From positions 1 to 64,000 of the forward strand of contig JAWKTM010000008.1 in assembly GCA_041399085.1 (NCBI GenBank): DNA of 64,000 bases, read 5' to 3'. The notes below the pieces were generated by a model. That model did no database searches and was not told the DNA's origin. It saw nothing but the letters and a program-made list of their open reading frames with translations. Numbering within the stretch: the stretch's first letter is position 1; every line of letters starts with the position of its first letter. This document shows positions 17,105 through 26,847 of the stretch, piece by piece. The position numbers were made by a program, and so were the translations under genes. The DNA comes from JAWKTM01 sp041399085 (GTDB lineage: Bacteria; Planctomycetota; Planctomycetia; Pirellulales; Pirellulaceae).

Positions 17105-19060
17105 ATGTGCGGAATCACCGGCGCGATCTGGACCGACCCGGACAAGGCAATCGATGCGACCACGTTGACTCGCATGACCGATGTGCTGCGTCACCGCGGG
17201 CCGGATGATTCGGGCCAGTTTCGCAATGAGTGGCGCACTCGCGAACCCTACGAGGCTCAGCCCGGCGTCGCGCTGGGGTTTCGCCGGCTTTCGATTATCG
17301 ACTTGTCCGGCGGGCATCAGCCGATGGCCAATGAGACGGACGATGTGTGGGTCGTCTTCAACGGCGAAATCTACAACTATCCGGCTCTCCGGAATCGGCT
17401 GGAAGGCGCCGGACATCGCTTCCGCACGCACAGCGACACCGAAACGCTGGTGCATCTGTACGAAGACGAACAGCTCGACATGTTCCACCATCTGAACGGC
17501 ATGTTCGCGTTTGCCGTGTGGGATGGGCCTCGGCGTCGATTGGTGTTGGCTCGCGATCGGATCGGCCAAAAGCCGCTGTTCTACCGTGCCGAAGCGGGAC
17601 GCGTGTTGTTCGCCAGCGAGCTGAAGAGTCTGCTGCAAGTGCCTGACGTGCCGCGCGAGATCGATCCCGGCGCCGTCGACGAGTATTTGACCTACCAATA
17701 CGTGCCGCACCCACATTGCATTCTGCAAGGCATCCATAAGCTGCCGCCCGGCCACTTTGCGGTGTTTCAAGATGGGAATGTGGAGGTTCGCCCCTATTGG
17801 CAACCGGACTTCGCCCATGAAATCGCGATCGACGAACGCGAGGCCGTGCATCGCGTGCGCGAGTTGCTGGAATCGTCGGTGACGATGCGAATGCGCAGCG
17901 ATGTGCCGCTGGGCGCTTTCCTTTCCGGCGGCATCGACTCGTCGCTGTTGACCGCGATCATGCAGAAGCACAGCGAGCAACCGATTAAGACGTTCAGCAT
18001 CGGTTTTCCCGAAGCGGAATTCGACGAGACGGCTTACGCGCGGCAAGTGGCCGAGCATCTGGGTTGCGACCACGAGCGATTCGAGGTGACGCCCGACGGC
18101 GTGGAGATTTTGCCGAAGCTGATTTGGCATTACGACGAACCGTTTGCCGATAGTTCGGCCGTGCCGACTTGGTATGTCTCGCAATTGACTCGGCGGCATG
18201 TGACCGTGGCGCTCAGCGGCGATGGCGGCGACGAGTTGTTCGGCGGCTACGACCGCTATAAGGCCGTCCGCGTGGCGACTCGTTTGGATCGGGTCCCCTC
18301 GGTTCGCAACTTTTTCGCCGCGTCGGTCTGGTCCCGTTTGCCCGATTCGACCGCCCAGCGATCGCTGCTGCGAAAGATCAAACGGTTCAGCGAAGCCGTG
18401 CGGCAGCCGCCCGAACGACGCTACTTGCGGTGGCTCGTAATCTTTGACGAAGCCCGCCGCGCCGAGATTTACAACGACGATTTCCTGACCGAGTTGCCCG
18501 ACCGTGATCCGGCCAGTTTTGTTCAAAACGCTTGGCGGCGAGCCGGTCGGCGCGATCCGGTAACCTGTGCCTCGCTGGCCGACGTGACAACGTATCTACC
18601 ATGCGATTTGATGACCAAAGTGGATATCGCCTCGATGGCTCACTCGTTGGAAGTTCGCCAGCCCTTTTTGGATTACCGACTGGTCGAATTCGCGGCCAGC
18701 TTGCCCGTGCGTTTGAAATTGCGTTGGGGCCGAGGCAAGTGGTTGTTGCGATCGGCGTTCGGTTCGATGCTTCCGGCCGAAATCTGGAACCGTCGAAAAA
18801 TGGGTTTTGGCGTGCCGATCGCCAAATGGTTTCGCAATGAACTTAAGGAGATGGTCCACGATACGTTGTTGGCCGACGATGCCAAGTGTCGACGGTTCTT
18901 CCGCGAGGATGTCTTGCATCGCACGGTCCGCGAACACACCGATGGCACGTTCAATCACGGCTACCGATTGTGGTGTCTGTTAATGTTGGAATTGTGGATG
19001 CGACAATGGACCGCCGCGCCGGTCGCCGCAAGTTCGTCCAGTTCCGTTTCGCATTCCTAA
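17105..19060 (+). CDS. asnB: Asparagine synthase (glutamine-hydrolysing)
   Basis: The 651-residue enzyme converts aspartate, ATP and glutamine to asparagine. Cys2 (MCGITGA) is the class II amidotransferase nucleophile, with RHRGPDD near residue 31 and the glutaminase phrase FNGEIYNY. The synthetase domain carries the PPi loop S-G-G-I-D-S-S near residue 272 and the ALSGDGGDELFGGY segment, ending with VRQPFLDYRLVEFA. All catalytic motifs are intact. Paralogues of this length also occur in exosortase/exopolysaccharide loci, but none of those genes is here. It may be co-transcribed with the thioesterase gene 64 bp downstream. Confidence 0.94.
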   Translation: MCGITGAIWTDPDKAIDATTLTRMTDVLRHRGPDDSGQFRNEWRTREPYEAQPGVALGFRRLSIIDLSGGHQPMANETDDVWVVFNGEIYNYPALRNRLEGAGHRFRTHSDTETLVHLYEDEQLDMFHHLNGMFAFAVWDGPRRRLVLARDRIGQKPLFYRAEAGRVLFASELKSLLQVPDVPREIDPGAVDEYLTYQYVPHPHCILQGIHKLPPGHFAVFQDGNVEVRPYWQPDFAHEIAIDEREAVHRVRELLESSVTMRMRSDVPLGAFLSGGIDSSLLTAIMQKHSEQPIKTFSIGFPEAEFDETAYARQVAEHLGCDHERFEVTPDGVEILPKLIWHYDEPFADSSAVPTWYVSQLTRRHVTVALSGDGGDELFGGYDRYKAVRVATRLDRVPSVRNFFAASVWSRLPDSTAQRSLLRKIKRFSEAVRQPPERRYLRWLVIFDEARRAEIYNDDFLTELPDRDPASFVQNAWRRAGRRDPVTCASLADVTTYLPCDLMTKVDIASMAHSLEVRQPFLDYRLVEFAASLPVRLKLRWGRGKWLLRSAFGSMLPAEIWNRRKMGFGVPIAKWFRNELKEMVHDTLLADDAKCRRFFREDVLHRTVREHTDGTFNHGYRLWCLLMLELWMRQWTAAPVAASSSSSVSHS

Positions 19061-19123
19061 TACCGGCTTTCCTTCCCCAACGCCTCAACACCTTTTTCCG
19101 AACGCCGACTGTCGGTTTGCAAT

Positions 19124-19510
19124 ATGCTGCGAGAACATGAGATCGAAATCCGCGTACGCTATCAAGAAACGGACGCTCAAGGCCGCGTGCATCACGGAAG
19201 CTATATCAATTATTTCGAGATTGGCCGTGTCGAGTTGCTGCGAGCCGCGGGACACAGCTACAAGGAACTAGAGCAACAAGGCATCTTATTGGTCGTAACA
19301 GAACTTGCGTGCGAATACTACCAAGGCGCCGAGTATGACGACGTATTGCGTCTAAGAACCACCACGGCCCGCGCAAAAGGCGTCCGTATCGAACACCACT
19401 ACGAGTTGACTCGCGACGAGCAACTAATAGTCCGCGGCCGCACGACAGTCGCCAGCGTCGACCGCACCGGCCGCCCGCGCCGCCTGCCCGAATGGTTGAG
19501 AATGAATTGA
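19124..19510 (+). CDS. Acyl-CoA thioesterase, YbgC/4HBT hot-dog family
   Basis: A 128-residue single hot-dog domain. The motif VRYQETDAQGRVHHGSYINYFE holds the catalytic aspartate of the 4-hydroxybenzoyl-CoA thioesterase type and the following helix. The length equals the family norm. It follows asnB on the same strand with a 64-bp gap. Substrate chain length cannot be predicted. It lies outside a tol-pal cluster, where YbgC usually sits. Confidence 0.9.
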   Translation: MLREHEIEIRVRYQETDAQGRVHHGSYINYFEIGRVELLRAAGHSYKELEQQGILLVVTELACEYYQGAEYDDVLRLRTTTARAKGVRIEHHYELTRDEQLIVRGRTTVASVDRTGRPRRLPEWLRMN

Positions 19511-19606
19511 ACGGAAAAAGCAGCAACGCCTCACCTGTATGTGTGAAAGGCGAATAGGGAGCTTATGGCATTTTGCGAACCTGAGATCGGATTAGCAACG
19601 CTTACG

Positions 19607-21837
19607 GTGTTTGCATTCTGGCCGTTCGCTCATGTGGCGATGTTGCTGTGGGGCTGGGGGCGGCGATTCCGATTCTGATTCATCTGTGGAGCTGGCGGAA
19701 ATATCGCGAAGTGACTTGGGCGGCGATGGAGTTTTTGCCGGCCGCGCTGAAGAAGAATTCGAGGCGGATGCGGATTGAACAACTGATTTTGTTGGCGGTT
19801 CGCACGTTGGTGTTGGTGATGTTGGCGCTGGCGATGGCCGATCCGCTGCTCAGCGATCTGCCGGCGTTTGTCAGCGGTTCGGGACGCGGCGGCTCGACGC
19901 ATTTCGTTCTCGTGATCGATGGCTCCTTTTCGATGGCGGCGAAGGACGGCGAACCGAGTCGGTTCGAGCTGTCGCGGCAATTGGCGACGCAGTTGGTGCG
20001 GGAGAGTTCGCAAGGGGACGGCTTCACGCTGGTGTTGATGGCCGAACCGCCTCGCGTGGTGATTGCCGAGCCGGCTTTCGATCCGAACGACGTGATCGAA
20101 GAGATCGAGAGTTTGGCCGTTCGCCACACGGCGGCCGATCTTTCCTCGACGCTGGTGGCCGTGGATCGGTTGGTCCGTGAAGCCACCGAACAGCAGCCAC
20201 GATTAACTCAGACAACGGTTTGCTTTTTCACCGATTTGGGGCACAACACTTGGGAAGCCGTATTGTCGCCCGATGTACAAGAGCAGCTCGGGCGGCTCGC
20301 CGAGCGGGCTTCGTTGGCCATGTTCGACGCGGGCAAACCGGCGGCGGGCAACGTGGCGGTGACTCAGTTGGTCAGCAGCGAATCGTTGGTCACGTTCGGT
20401 CGCCCCGTGCAGTTCACGGCCGAACTACGCAACTTCGGCGAAGCGGCCGTTTCCAAATCGGAAGTCCAGTTGTTCGTGGATGGACAGCCCGTCGAGAAAC
20501 AGACGGTGACAATCCCGGCCGGCGAGGCGACGTCCGTGGTGTTTTCCCACCGGTTCGATACGCCGGGCGAACATGTGGTCGAAGTGCGTTCGGCCGACGA
20601 CGCGCTGAACGTCGACAATCATCGTTGGCTAAGCGTGCCGGTTCGCGAGTCGATCCGTGTGCTGTGCATCGACGGCAAGCCGGACGCGTCGCGTTATGTA
20701 GCTTTGGCGTTGGAACCGCGGCGAAACGAACAGGCTCGGGTGCGCGTGGATCAGCGGCCTGAGACGGCTTTGCTCGAGACCGATCTGACTCAATATGACT
20801 GCGTCGTGCTCTGTAACGTCGGTCGATTTGGTCGCGACGAAGCTCGTACTTTGTTGCGTTATCTCAAGAACGGCGGCGGGCTCATCACGTTCCTTGGCGA
20901 CAATGTTCAACCGGCCAGTTACAACGAGCAACTCTTGCGGATGGATATGGCGACATCGCTGGCCGCCAAGCCAACCGACGCGACAAGCAACCTGCCGGAA
21001 TCCGCCGAGCAACAGGTGGCTCGCGTGTTGCCGGCGCGGATTGAAACGTTGCAATCGGGCGGACCGTTTCTGTTCGATCCGCTCGAATATCGGCATCCGA
21101 TTGTCGAGCCGTTCGCGGGCCATCCACGTAGCGGTTTACTCACGACGCCGGTGTGGCGGTATTATCAATTGGCGCCAGCGTCGGCGACCACGTCGCGCGT
21201 GGCGTTGGCGTTTCATACTGGCGATCCGGCGATTGTGGACGAGCCGATCGAGCGCGGCCGCAGTCTGCTCGTCGCCACGGCCGCTTCACCCGACTCGATG
21301 GATCAGTCGGTCACGCCGCCGCAAGTTTGGACCGCCTGGCCGACTTGGCCCAGCTTTCCACCGATGATGCAGGAGATGTTGGCATTGGCGGTTGAAAGCG
21401 GCATGAATAACCGCAACGTCGTGGTCGGTGAACCGATCGCTGGCTCGATTCACAGCACCGTGGCTAATCTGCCGCTGACGATTGTTTCGCCGGACAGCCG
21501 CGAGCTGCGAGTGCCATTGGCGATCGACGGCGAAGACAGCCGGTGGTCGTTCGACGACACAACATTAAGCGGCGTTTACCGCGCCGAGTATGGTCCGCCG
21601 CTTTCGACGACTCAGTTGTTCGTGGCGAATGTGGATACGCGCGAGAGTCCGTTGGAGCGGTTCGACGCCGACTTGCTTCCCAGCCAATTTCGGCAAGACT
21701 TCAGCGCCGAGCATTCGGACCAACCGACGTTTCCCGTGACGCGCGGCGCCGGTTTGTTTCGGGTGTTCCTGTTCGGCGTGCTTGGCTTGTTGCTGACCGA
21801 ATCGGTACTCGCCTGGCGGTTTGGCCGCACGAATTAA
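19607..21837 (+). CDS. BatA-type N-terminal membrane domain plus VWA protein (N terminus frameshifted)
   Basis: The uninterrupted frame (19648-21837, about 729 residues, GTG start) begins inside the BatA signature GLGAAIPILIHLWSWR. A membrane helix (residues 46-65) and a VWA domain follow. Its MIDAS motif D-G-S-F-S starts at residue 91. Beta-sandwich repeats come next, then a domain with ALLRYLKNGGGLITFLGD, and a C-terminal membrane anchor. The missing N terminus is present in another frame (from a GTG at 19607, FAFWPFAHVAMLLWG). One base lost near 19655 would join them. With the next gene it forms a BatA/VWA pair; the MoxR ATPase and DUF58 partners usually nearby are absent from this window. 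Confidence 0.85.
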
Positions 21838-21878
21838 GTCTCACTCATAGTATGTGAAAGACTACGAGTCTTTACGTT

Positions 21879-24284
21879 ATGTCCCCACTCACCCGATTTC
21901 TCGAATGGCTTTACGGCGAGCCGAACTCGGTGGCGGGGCAAGGTGTGCAATCGTCGGTCGTGTCCACATGGCCGTGGCCAGCTTGGGTGATGTTGGTTCT
22001 GTTCTTAGGTTCGGTCGGCCTCGTCGTTTTTGTTTATGTACGTGAGCGGATCGAAGCGGGGCGAGCCACCAAGATGCTCTTGTTGGCGATTCGCGTGCTG
22101 CTCGTCGCACTCGTCGTGTTCATGTTGTATGGCTGGATGAGGCACCGATATCGCACGGATTTGCCCGACCTGATTGTGGTGGTCGACGACTCGGCCAGTA
22201 TGGCTTTGGTCGATCATTATGAGGACGAACGCTTGCGAGCCGCGCTGGCGAAACGCTTGAAGGCGGCAAAGCTGGACGAACTCTCGCGTCTGAATCTGGC
22301 CAAGCTTCTATTGTTAGAACGCGATCATCGGTTGTTAGACGAGTTGAATGAGAGATACCAACTGAAAATCTACTGGCTTGGCGGCACGGCCCGAGCGGTA
22401 TCGGCCGAGGCGGCGGAGTTGCCACAAGCGGTTCGTCGGCAAACGCCCGAACAATCGGCCAGTCGCTTGGGAGCTGGCATCCGCAATATCTTAGAGACGC
22501 AGCGAGGTCGCCCCACGGCTGCGGTCATTGTGTTGACCGATGGCATTACGACCGAAGGCCGCTCGCTCAGCGAAACGGCTGACTATGCGCGGCGAAAATC
22601 GGTGCCGTTGTATGTGATCGGAATCGGCAGCAGCCAACCGCCGCGCGATGTGCGTTTGTCCGATCTGTTAGCCGACGAGGTTGCTTTCGCGGGTGACTTG
22701 GTGAACTTCGATTTCAAGTTGTCGGCCAGCGGCTATGCGGGCAAGTCGGTGCGGCTGCGGTTGCGGCGCGAGAACAGCAGCGAGACGTTGGCCGAGAAAA
22801 CCGAGACGCTGGGCGACGATGAGACGACCGCTTCGGTGCGGCTTTCGTATCGGCCGGTCGAGAAGGGCGAGCTGCGATTTGTCGTGGAGGCCGAGCCGCT
22901 ACCGGGCGAAGCCGACTTGCAAAACAACCGCCTCACCCAAACCATCAACGTGCGCGACGAGACGCTGCGGGTGCTGTTGGTGCAAGAATATCCGAGCTTC
23001 GAGTTCCGCTATCTCAAGACGCTGTTGGAACGCGAGGTCGAGCAGTCGGATCCGACGCGGCAATCGATCGAGCTGACGAGCGTGTTGCAGGAAGCCGACC
23101 GGCAGTACGCCGAGTTGGACAAGTCGGCTCGGGCCGTGTTCCCCGTGCGTCGCGACGAGTTGTTTGCCTATGACGTGATTGTGTTCGGCGATGTGAACCC
23201 GGCGTTTCTTAGCCGTTCGATCATGGAGAACTTGGCCGCCTTCGTCAAAGAACGCGGTGGCGGGATGGTGTTCATGTCCGGGCCGCGTCACACGCCGCTG
23301 GCTTATCGCGACACGCCGCTGGCCGAGCTGTTTCCCGTCGAGCTTTCGTCGGCGTCGGTTCCCGATCCGGCGATCAACTTGGATCGCGCGTTCGCCGTTC
23401 AGCCCGCTCGACTCGGTTTGGCCAGTCCGCAGATGCAGTTGCGGCCGACACTGTCGCAGAACGTCGCTCTCTGGCGCGACCTGCCCGGTTTGTATTGGAT
23501 GGTCGAAGCTCCCGATCTACGGCCCGGTGCCCGCGTGCTCGCAGCGCATCCGACTCGCACGGGCAACACGGGCCAACCGCTGCCCGTGATCGCGATGCAA
23601 TTCGTCGGCGGCGGTAAGGTGATCTTCCACGCCACGGACGAGACGTATCGCTGGGGCCGGTACCGTGGCAGCGATCAGGCTTACAACCAGTATTGGATTC
23701 AAACGCTCCGTTATCTCAGCCGATCGAAACTGCTAGGCGGCAGCCGGTCGGTGGAGATGACGACCGACCGCGACGAGTATCGGCGTGGTGATGTGGTGTT
23801 ATTGCGAGTTCGGTTTTTCGACGAGCGGCTGGCGCCCGAGCAAGATGATGGCGTCGCGGTGGTGTTGGAGCGCGAAGGAGGCACGCGGCGGCAAGTGACG
23901 TTGACTCGCGATCCGACGATGCGTGGCGTATTCGAGGCGGCGATTGGGGACTTGGCCGACGGCACGTATCGCGCTTGGATGGCTACGCCGGCGTTGGAAG
24001 GCCAGCCGCCGCACGCGCGGTTCGCGGTCGTCGCGCCGCCTGGCGAACAAGCTCGTTTGCAAGCTGACTTGGCCGATTTGCAGCGAGCGGCCAAGACATC
24101 GCGGGGCAAGTATTACACGCTCGACCAAGCCGATCGCCTGACGCGCGATCTGCCGGAAGGCCGCCAAGTGCGTATCGAATCGCTACCGCCGGAACCGATC
24201 TGGAACACTTGGCTGCTCCCCGCGCTCTTCACGACGCTAATCGCCAGCGAATGGCTGCTCAGAAAACGCGTGGGTTTGTTGTGA
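21879..24284 (+). CDS. Large VWA-domain membrane protein with amidotransferase-like domain
   Basis: 801 residues. Two N-terminal membrane helices (WVMLVLFLGSVGLVVFVYV; LLLAIRVLLVALVVFMLYG) precede a VWA domain with MIDAS motif D-D-S-A-S near residue 100. A second half holds Ig-like sequence and a class-I amidotransferase-like fold (VLLVQEYPSFEFRYLKTLLERE; ENLAAFVKERGGGMVFMSGP) without an obvious catalytic Cys triad. The last helix (WLLPALFTTLIASEWLL) anchors the C terminus. It starts 41 bp after the preceding BatA/VWA gene, so the two are probably one operon and paired periplasmic partners. Metal-dependent protein binding is the family-level role. Confidence 0.87.
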   Translation: MSPLTRFLEWLYGEPNSVAGQGVQSSVVSTWPWPAWVMLVLFLGSVGLVVFVYVRERIEAGRATKMLLLAIRVLLVALVVFMLYGWMRHRYRTDLPDLIVVVDDSASMALVDHYEDERLRAALAKRLKAAKLDELSRLNLAKLLLLERDHRLLDELNERYQLKIYWLGGTARAVSAEAAELPQAVRRQTPEQSASRLGAGIRNILETQRGRPTAAVIVLTDGITTEGRSLSETADYARRKSVPLYVIGIGSSQPPRDVRLSDLLADEVAFAGDLVNFDFKLSASGYAGKSVRLRLRRENSSETLAEKTETLGDDETTASVRLSYRPVEKGELRFVVEAEPLPGEADLQNNRLTQTINVRDETLRVLLVQEYPSFEFRYLKTLLEREVEQSDPTRQSIELTSVLQEADRQYAELDKSARAVFPVRRDELFAYDVIVFGDVNPAFLSRSIMENLAAFVKERGGGMVFMSGPRHTPLAYRDTPLAELFPVELSSASVPDPAINLDRAFAVQPARLGLASPQMQLRPTLSQNVALWRDLPGLYWMVEAPDLRPGARVLAAHPTRTGNTGQPLPVIAMQFVGGGKVIFHATDETYRWGRYRGSDQAYNQYWIQTLRYLSRSKLLGGSRSVEMTTDRDEYRRGDVVLLRVRFFDERLAPEQDDGVAVVLEREGGTRRQVTLTRDPTMRGVFEAAIGDLADGTYRAWMATPALEGQPPHARFAVVAPPGEQARLQADLADLQRAAKTSRGKYYTLDQADRLTRDLPEGRQVRIESLPPEPIWNTWLLPALFTTLIASEWLLRKRVGLL

Positions 24285-24350
24285 TGCGTCGCGGGGAATG
24301 TGGCGGCGGTGTTTTCCCACATCGCTGAAAGCAGCTTGGTTCAGCGGAAT

Positions 24351-24440
24351 CGACTCAGCCGGAGCTTCGTTCTCCCCGATCGACTTAGCAGGAGCTCCGT
24401 GTGCTCCGATCGACTCGGCAGGAGCTTCGTGCGCTCGGGA
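24351..24440. repeat. 30-bp tandem repeat, three copies
   Basis: Exact 30-bp period with copies at 24351, 24381 and 24411. On the minus strand the core reads GAAGCTCCTGCCGAGTCGAT-like and would translate as EAPAES. The same core recurs on the plus strand at 53911-54000 with the same 30-bp period. It lies downstream of the VWA gene, in the 233 bp before the small membrane-protein gene. Confidence 0.75.
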
Positions 24441-24517
24441 TTGGAAATTCGTTCTCGAACTCAGCGAAGCGGTATTCAACTCGTACTCGGGGCCGCCCGT
24501 GGACATATACTTGAACG

Positions 24518-24913
24518 TTATTCTCTCGAATTGGTTCCGCGGTTCGCTATTTGATCCAATTGCACGATGGTTATCATCATCGCTTCAAGCACCGCCGCTA
24601 CTACCACGGATAGACACAACCCTATAAGCAATCCAACGACGCCAGCGACTATTAGCCAAGCCTCCCCGAAAACAGCGCCAGGAATCGCGCAGATGGCTGC
24701 GCAGAGCGGCATGATTGCGATAGGAGCATTCTTGATAGCAAACCGTATCCGACTAGTCGCTTCTTCGACGCGATTTGAATCCACGGTAAGTCGAGTCAAT
24801 GTATTCTCGCCTTTACATGGGGCAACAGATAATACACAACCGCTGCAAATCCACAGAGGATGTTTGGATGCTGGATAGACGCCAGTTTTCTCCCCTGAAA
24901 ACGTGACTGTCAA
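24518..24913 (-). CDS. Possible small membrane protein
   Basis: A frame of up to 131 residues with two adjacent hydrophobic helices (IAIMPLCAAICAIPGAVFG; LIVAGVVGLLIGLCLSVVVA) preceded by a short cysteine-containing region (C-x2-C, then P-C). No family recognised. The 24913 start is TTG and no good Shine-Dalgarno is visible, so the N terminus is unreliable. The two clean helices are the main reason to list it. Confidence 0.4.
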   Translation of the reverse strand: MTVTFSGEKTGVYPASKHPLWICSGCVLSVAPCKGENTLTRLTVDSNRVEEATSRIRFAIKNAPIAIMPLCAAICAIPGAVFGEAWLIVAGVVGLLIGLCLSVVVAAVLEAMMITIVQLDQIANRGTNSRE

Positions 24914-25362
24914 TGTTGCGGAGTGGGCCGCGTGTTTCTCGGCGACGATCCGTCTTCCGAACCGAGCGTGCGGTCACCATCGTCGCTCGACGAGGAACCG
25001 TCGCTCGCCCCGGCATGCATACCGGAGCCAATTGCGGCGTCGCTTGGCGAACCGATGCGATCCGCCTCGTCGGCTTGCGTGTAAATCGGCCGATCGTATA
25101 AATCGCTTAGGTTCTCAACGCGTAATGGGAGTGCGGATAAATTCCGCCTATTGGCGGCTGTCCCATCAACCTCTTCGGGGTGTTCCTCGCGGAAGATTCA
25201 GCAGAACCATCACTCGCCGAAGAACCGGATTTTTCGGCACATCCCACCTAAACCCCCCAGCCTCACAAATCTGTCGGCTGGCAGCTCGCGGACGGTGAAC
25301 GCGGGGCTACGCGTTCAAGTGACTTCAACGAACGCTCGCGCGCCACATTCTGGCCGTCAACG
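24914..25362. other. Gene-free stretch
   Basis: About 450 bp with no convincing gene on either strand. Short frames exist but lack Shine-Dalgarno sites, recognisable domains and sensible composition. No repeat structure was seen. Confidence 0.5.
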
Positions 25363-25395
25363 AGAAAAGGCCGCTCCACACTAGGTGGAGCAGCC
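25363..25395 (-). terminator. Intrinsic terminator of the IPT-like protein gene
   Basis: GCTCCAC and GTGGAGC form a perfect 7-bp stem, extended by GGC/GCC across one mismatch. On the minus strand it is followed by TTTTCTCGTT, about 55 bp beyond the stop at 25449. Confidence 0.75.
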
Positions 25396-25448
25396 TGTTG
25401 GATTTGACGAATCCGGGATTCGACGCGGCTGACGTTTCTTTGAGCCGG

Positions 25449-26018
25449 CTATTGCGAGCTGGCTTGCAAGATGAGGCCACCTTGCACCGGACTGGCGTAC
25501 ACGGCCGGCGCGGTTGCCGGAGCCGGCGGCAGCGGTTGGGGAATCGTGTCCTCGTGAACCACGATGTCCGGCTGCGAGACGTATAAGACCGGGAAGTTTT
25601 TCGCGATTCGCCCGTCCGGTAGGACGATCTGAATCTCGGCGTTCTTCGGTTCCACCAAGCCGAGTCGCGGCAGCTCGATGGTCACCGAATTTGGCTTCCA
25701 CTCGACCAGTGTGCATTCGGTGGAGGTGCCATTCAGGTTGAACAGCACGACGCCCGGCTCCTGTCGCAGGAAGTTGGCGAACAGCGTCACACGCGCTCCG
25801 CTGACGACTTCCGGCCGACGCAAGTTGTATTGCGGAGTTTGTTGAACCACTTTGTAGATGACGCTGTTCGCTGTGCTGCGGGTCACCTGGGCATGGACGA
25901 CTGTCGAGCCGCAGTTGCTGGCTACGCTGAGGTTGCCGCTCTGAGCGTTTGCGTGAGCAGCCAGGATCACGGTCGATACCAGAGCGATCGCCAACGAGTT
26001 GGTCAAATTCTTCGACAT
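25449..26018 (-). CDS. Secreted IPT/TIG-like protein
   Basis: 189 residues. A signal peptide (IALVSTVILAAHANAQS) is followed by a short variable region. An immunoglobulin-like IPT/TIG segment comes next (RVTLFANFLRQEPGVVLFNLNGT, WKPNSVTIELPRLGL, AEIQIVLPDGRIAKNFPVLYV). The C terminus is a proline/alanine-rich tail. An AAGGAA Shine-Dalgarno supports the ATG at 26018. It is divergent from the ECF sigma gene 236 bp away, and a terminator follows it. Such modules bind ligands or partners; the actual partner is unknown. IPT assignment is by pattern only. Confidence 0.7.
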   Translation of the reverse strand: MSKNLTNSLAIALVSTVILAAHANAQSGNLSVASNCGSTVVHAQVTRSTANSVIYKVVQQTPQYNLRRPEVVSGARVTLFANFLRQEPGVVLFNLNGTSTECTLVEWKPNSVTIELPRLGLVEPKNAEIQIVLPDGRIAKNFPVLYVSQPDIVVHEDTIPQPLPPAPATAPAVYASPVQGGLILQASSQ

Positions 26019-26254
26019 GGTTAGGTTTCCTTGCAAATTGGGTGAAGTAATGATTCGTTTTGGTTTTGCTCAACGCGGCCGCGTCTACAAACAAAAGGCG
26101 GTCGACGCGGCGAATATTTCACGCTCGGCAAAAAAATCTTGGGGCGTTCCGATCGTGGCCACAGGCCCCGCACGAGTGGGTCGGTGGCTGCGAACGATGC
26201 GAGGCTGAATTATCATGCGTTGGATGTGTTGATCGAGGATTCGGAGGTCGTCCC

Positions 26255-26842
26255 ATGTCGGACCGAGTTACTTCGCTGAGCTTGCTGGACCGCTTGCGCG
26301 ATCCGAGAGATGATGCGGCTTGGCAGCGTTTTCACGACCTTTACGGTCCGCTAGTTCTTCAATGGTTGCGTCGCCGGGGTGTGGTGCAGGCCGATGCCGA
26401 CGACGTGATGCAGGAAGTGATGCGGCAAGCGATTGTCGAGCTGCCGAAGTTTCAACACAACGGTCGGCTTGGGGCGCTACGGTGTTGGTTACGGCAAGTG
26501 GTGTCGAATCGGCTGCGAACATTTTGGCGCCAACGCAACCGATTGGGAGTCACGGGAGGCGAGCCGTATGGAGAGTTGGCGGATCAATTGGCCGATCCGA
26601 ACAGCCAGCTAAGCCGTCAATGGGATGCTGAGTATCACCGGGATCTATGTGAGCGACTGTTGGAAATGGCCAAGGCGGAATTCCAACCGGCCACGATGGA
26701 GGCGTTTCGACGCGTGGCGTTGGAAGGACGCAAGGCGGCGGAGGTCGCCGATGAGTTGGGGCTGACCGCTAACGCCGTGCGAATCGCCCAATCACGTGTC
26801 ATGCGGCGCCTGCGGGAATTGGGCGCCGATGTGCTCGAATAG
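26255..26842 (+). CDS. ECF-family RNA polymerase sigma factor
   Basis: 195 residues. The N-terminal half is sigma region 2 (DAAWQRFHDLYGPLVLQWLRRRG, then ADADDVMQEVMRQAIVELPKF) with the DDVxQ element. The C-terminal half is a region-4 helix-turn-helix (AEVADELGLTANAVRIAQSRVMRRLREL). A GGAGGT Shine-Dalgarno stands nine bases before the ATG. The kinase gene starts 5 bp after the stop. That gene order, an ECF sigma directly before a Ser/Thr kinase, is a known planctomycete arrangement. It suggests phosphorylation or the kinase's N-terminal zinc-binding motif controls this sigma. Confidence 0.92.
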   Translation: MSDRVTSLSLLDRLRDPRDDAAWQRFHDLYGPLVLQWLRRRGVVQADADDVMQEVMRQAIVELPKFQHNGRLGALRCWLRQVVSNRLRTFWRQRNRLGVTGGEPYGELADQLADPNSQLSRQWDAEYHRDLCERLLEMAKAEFQPATMEAFRRVALEGRKAAEVADELGLTANAVRIAQSRVMRRLRELGADVLE

Positions 26843-26847
26843 CCGAC

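Noticed and set aside
16868..18526. A 552-codon open frame antisense to asnB
   Set aside because: It mirrors the highly conserved asnB on the plus strand, has His/Arg-rich composition typical of an antisense shadow in GC-rich DNA, and shows no domain.
24903..25298. A 131-codon plus-strand frame
   Set aside because: Arg-rich with no motif, no Shine-Dalgarno and no conserved start.
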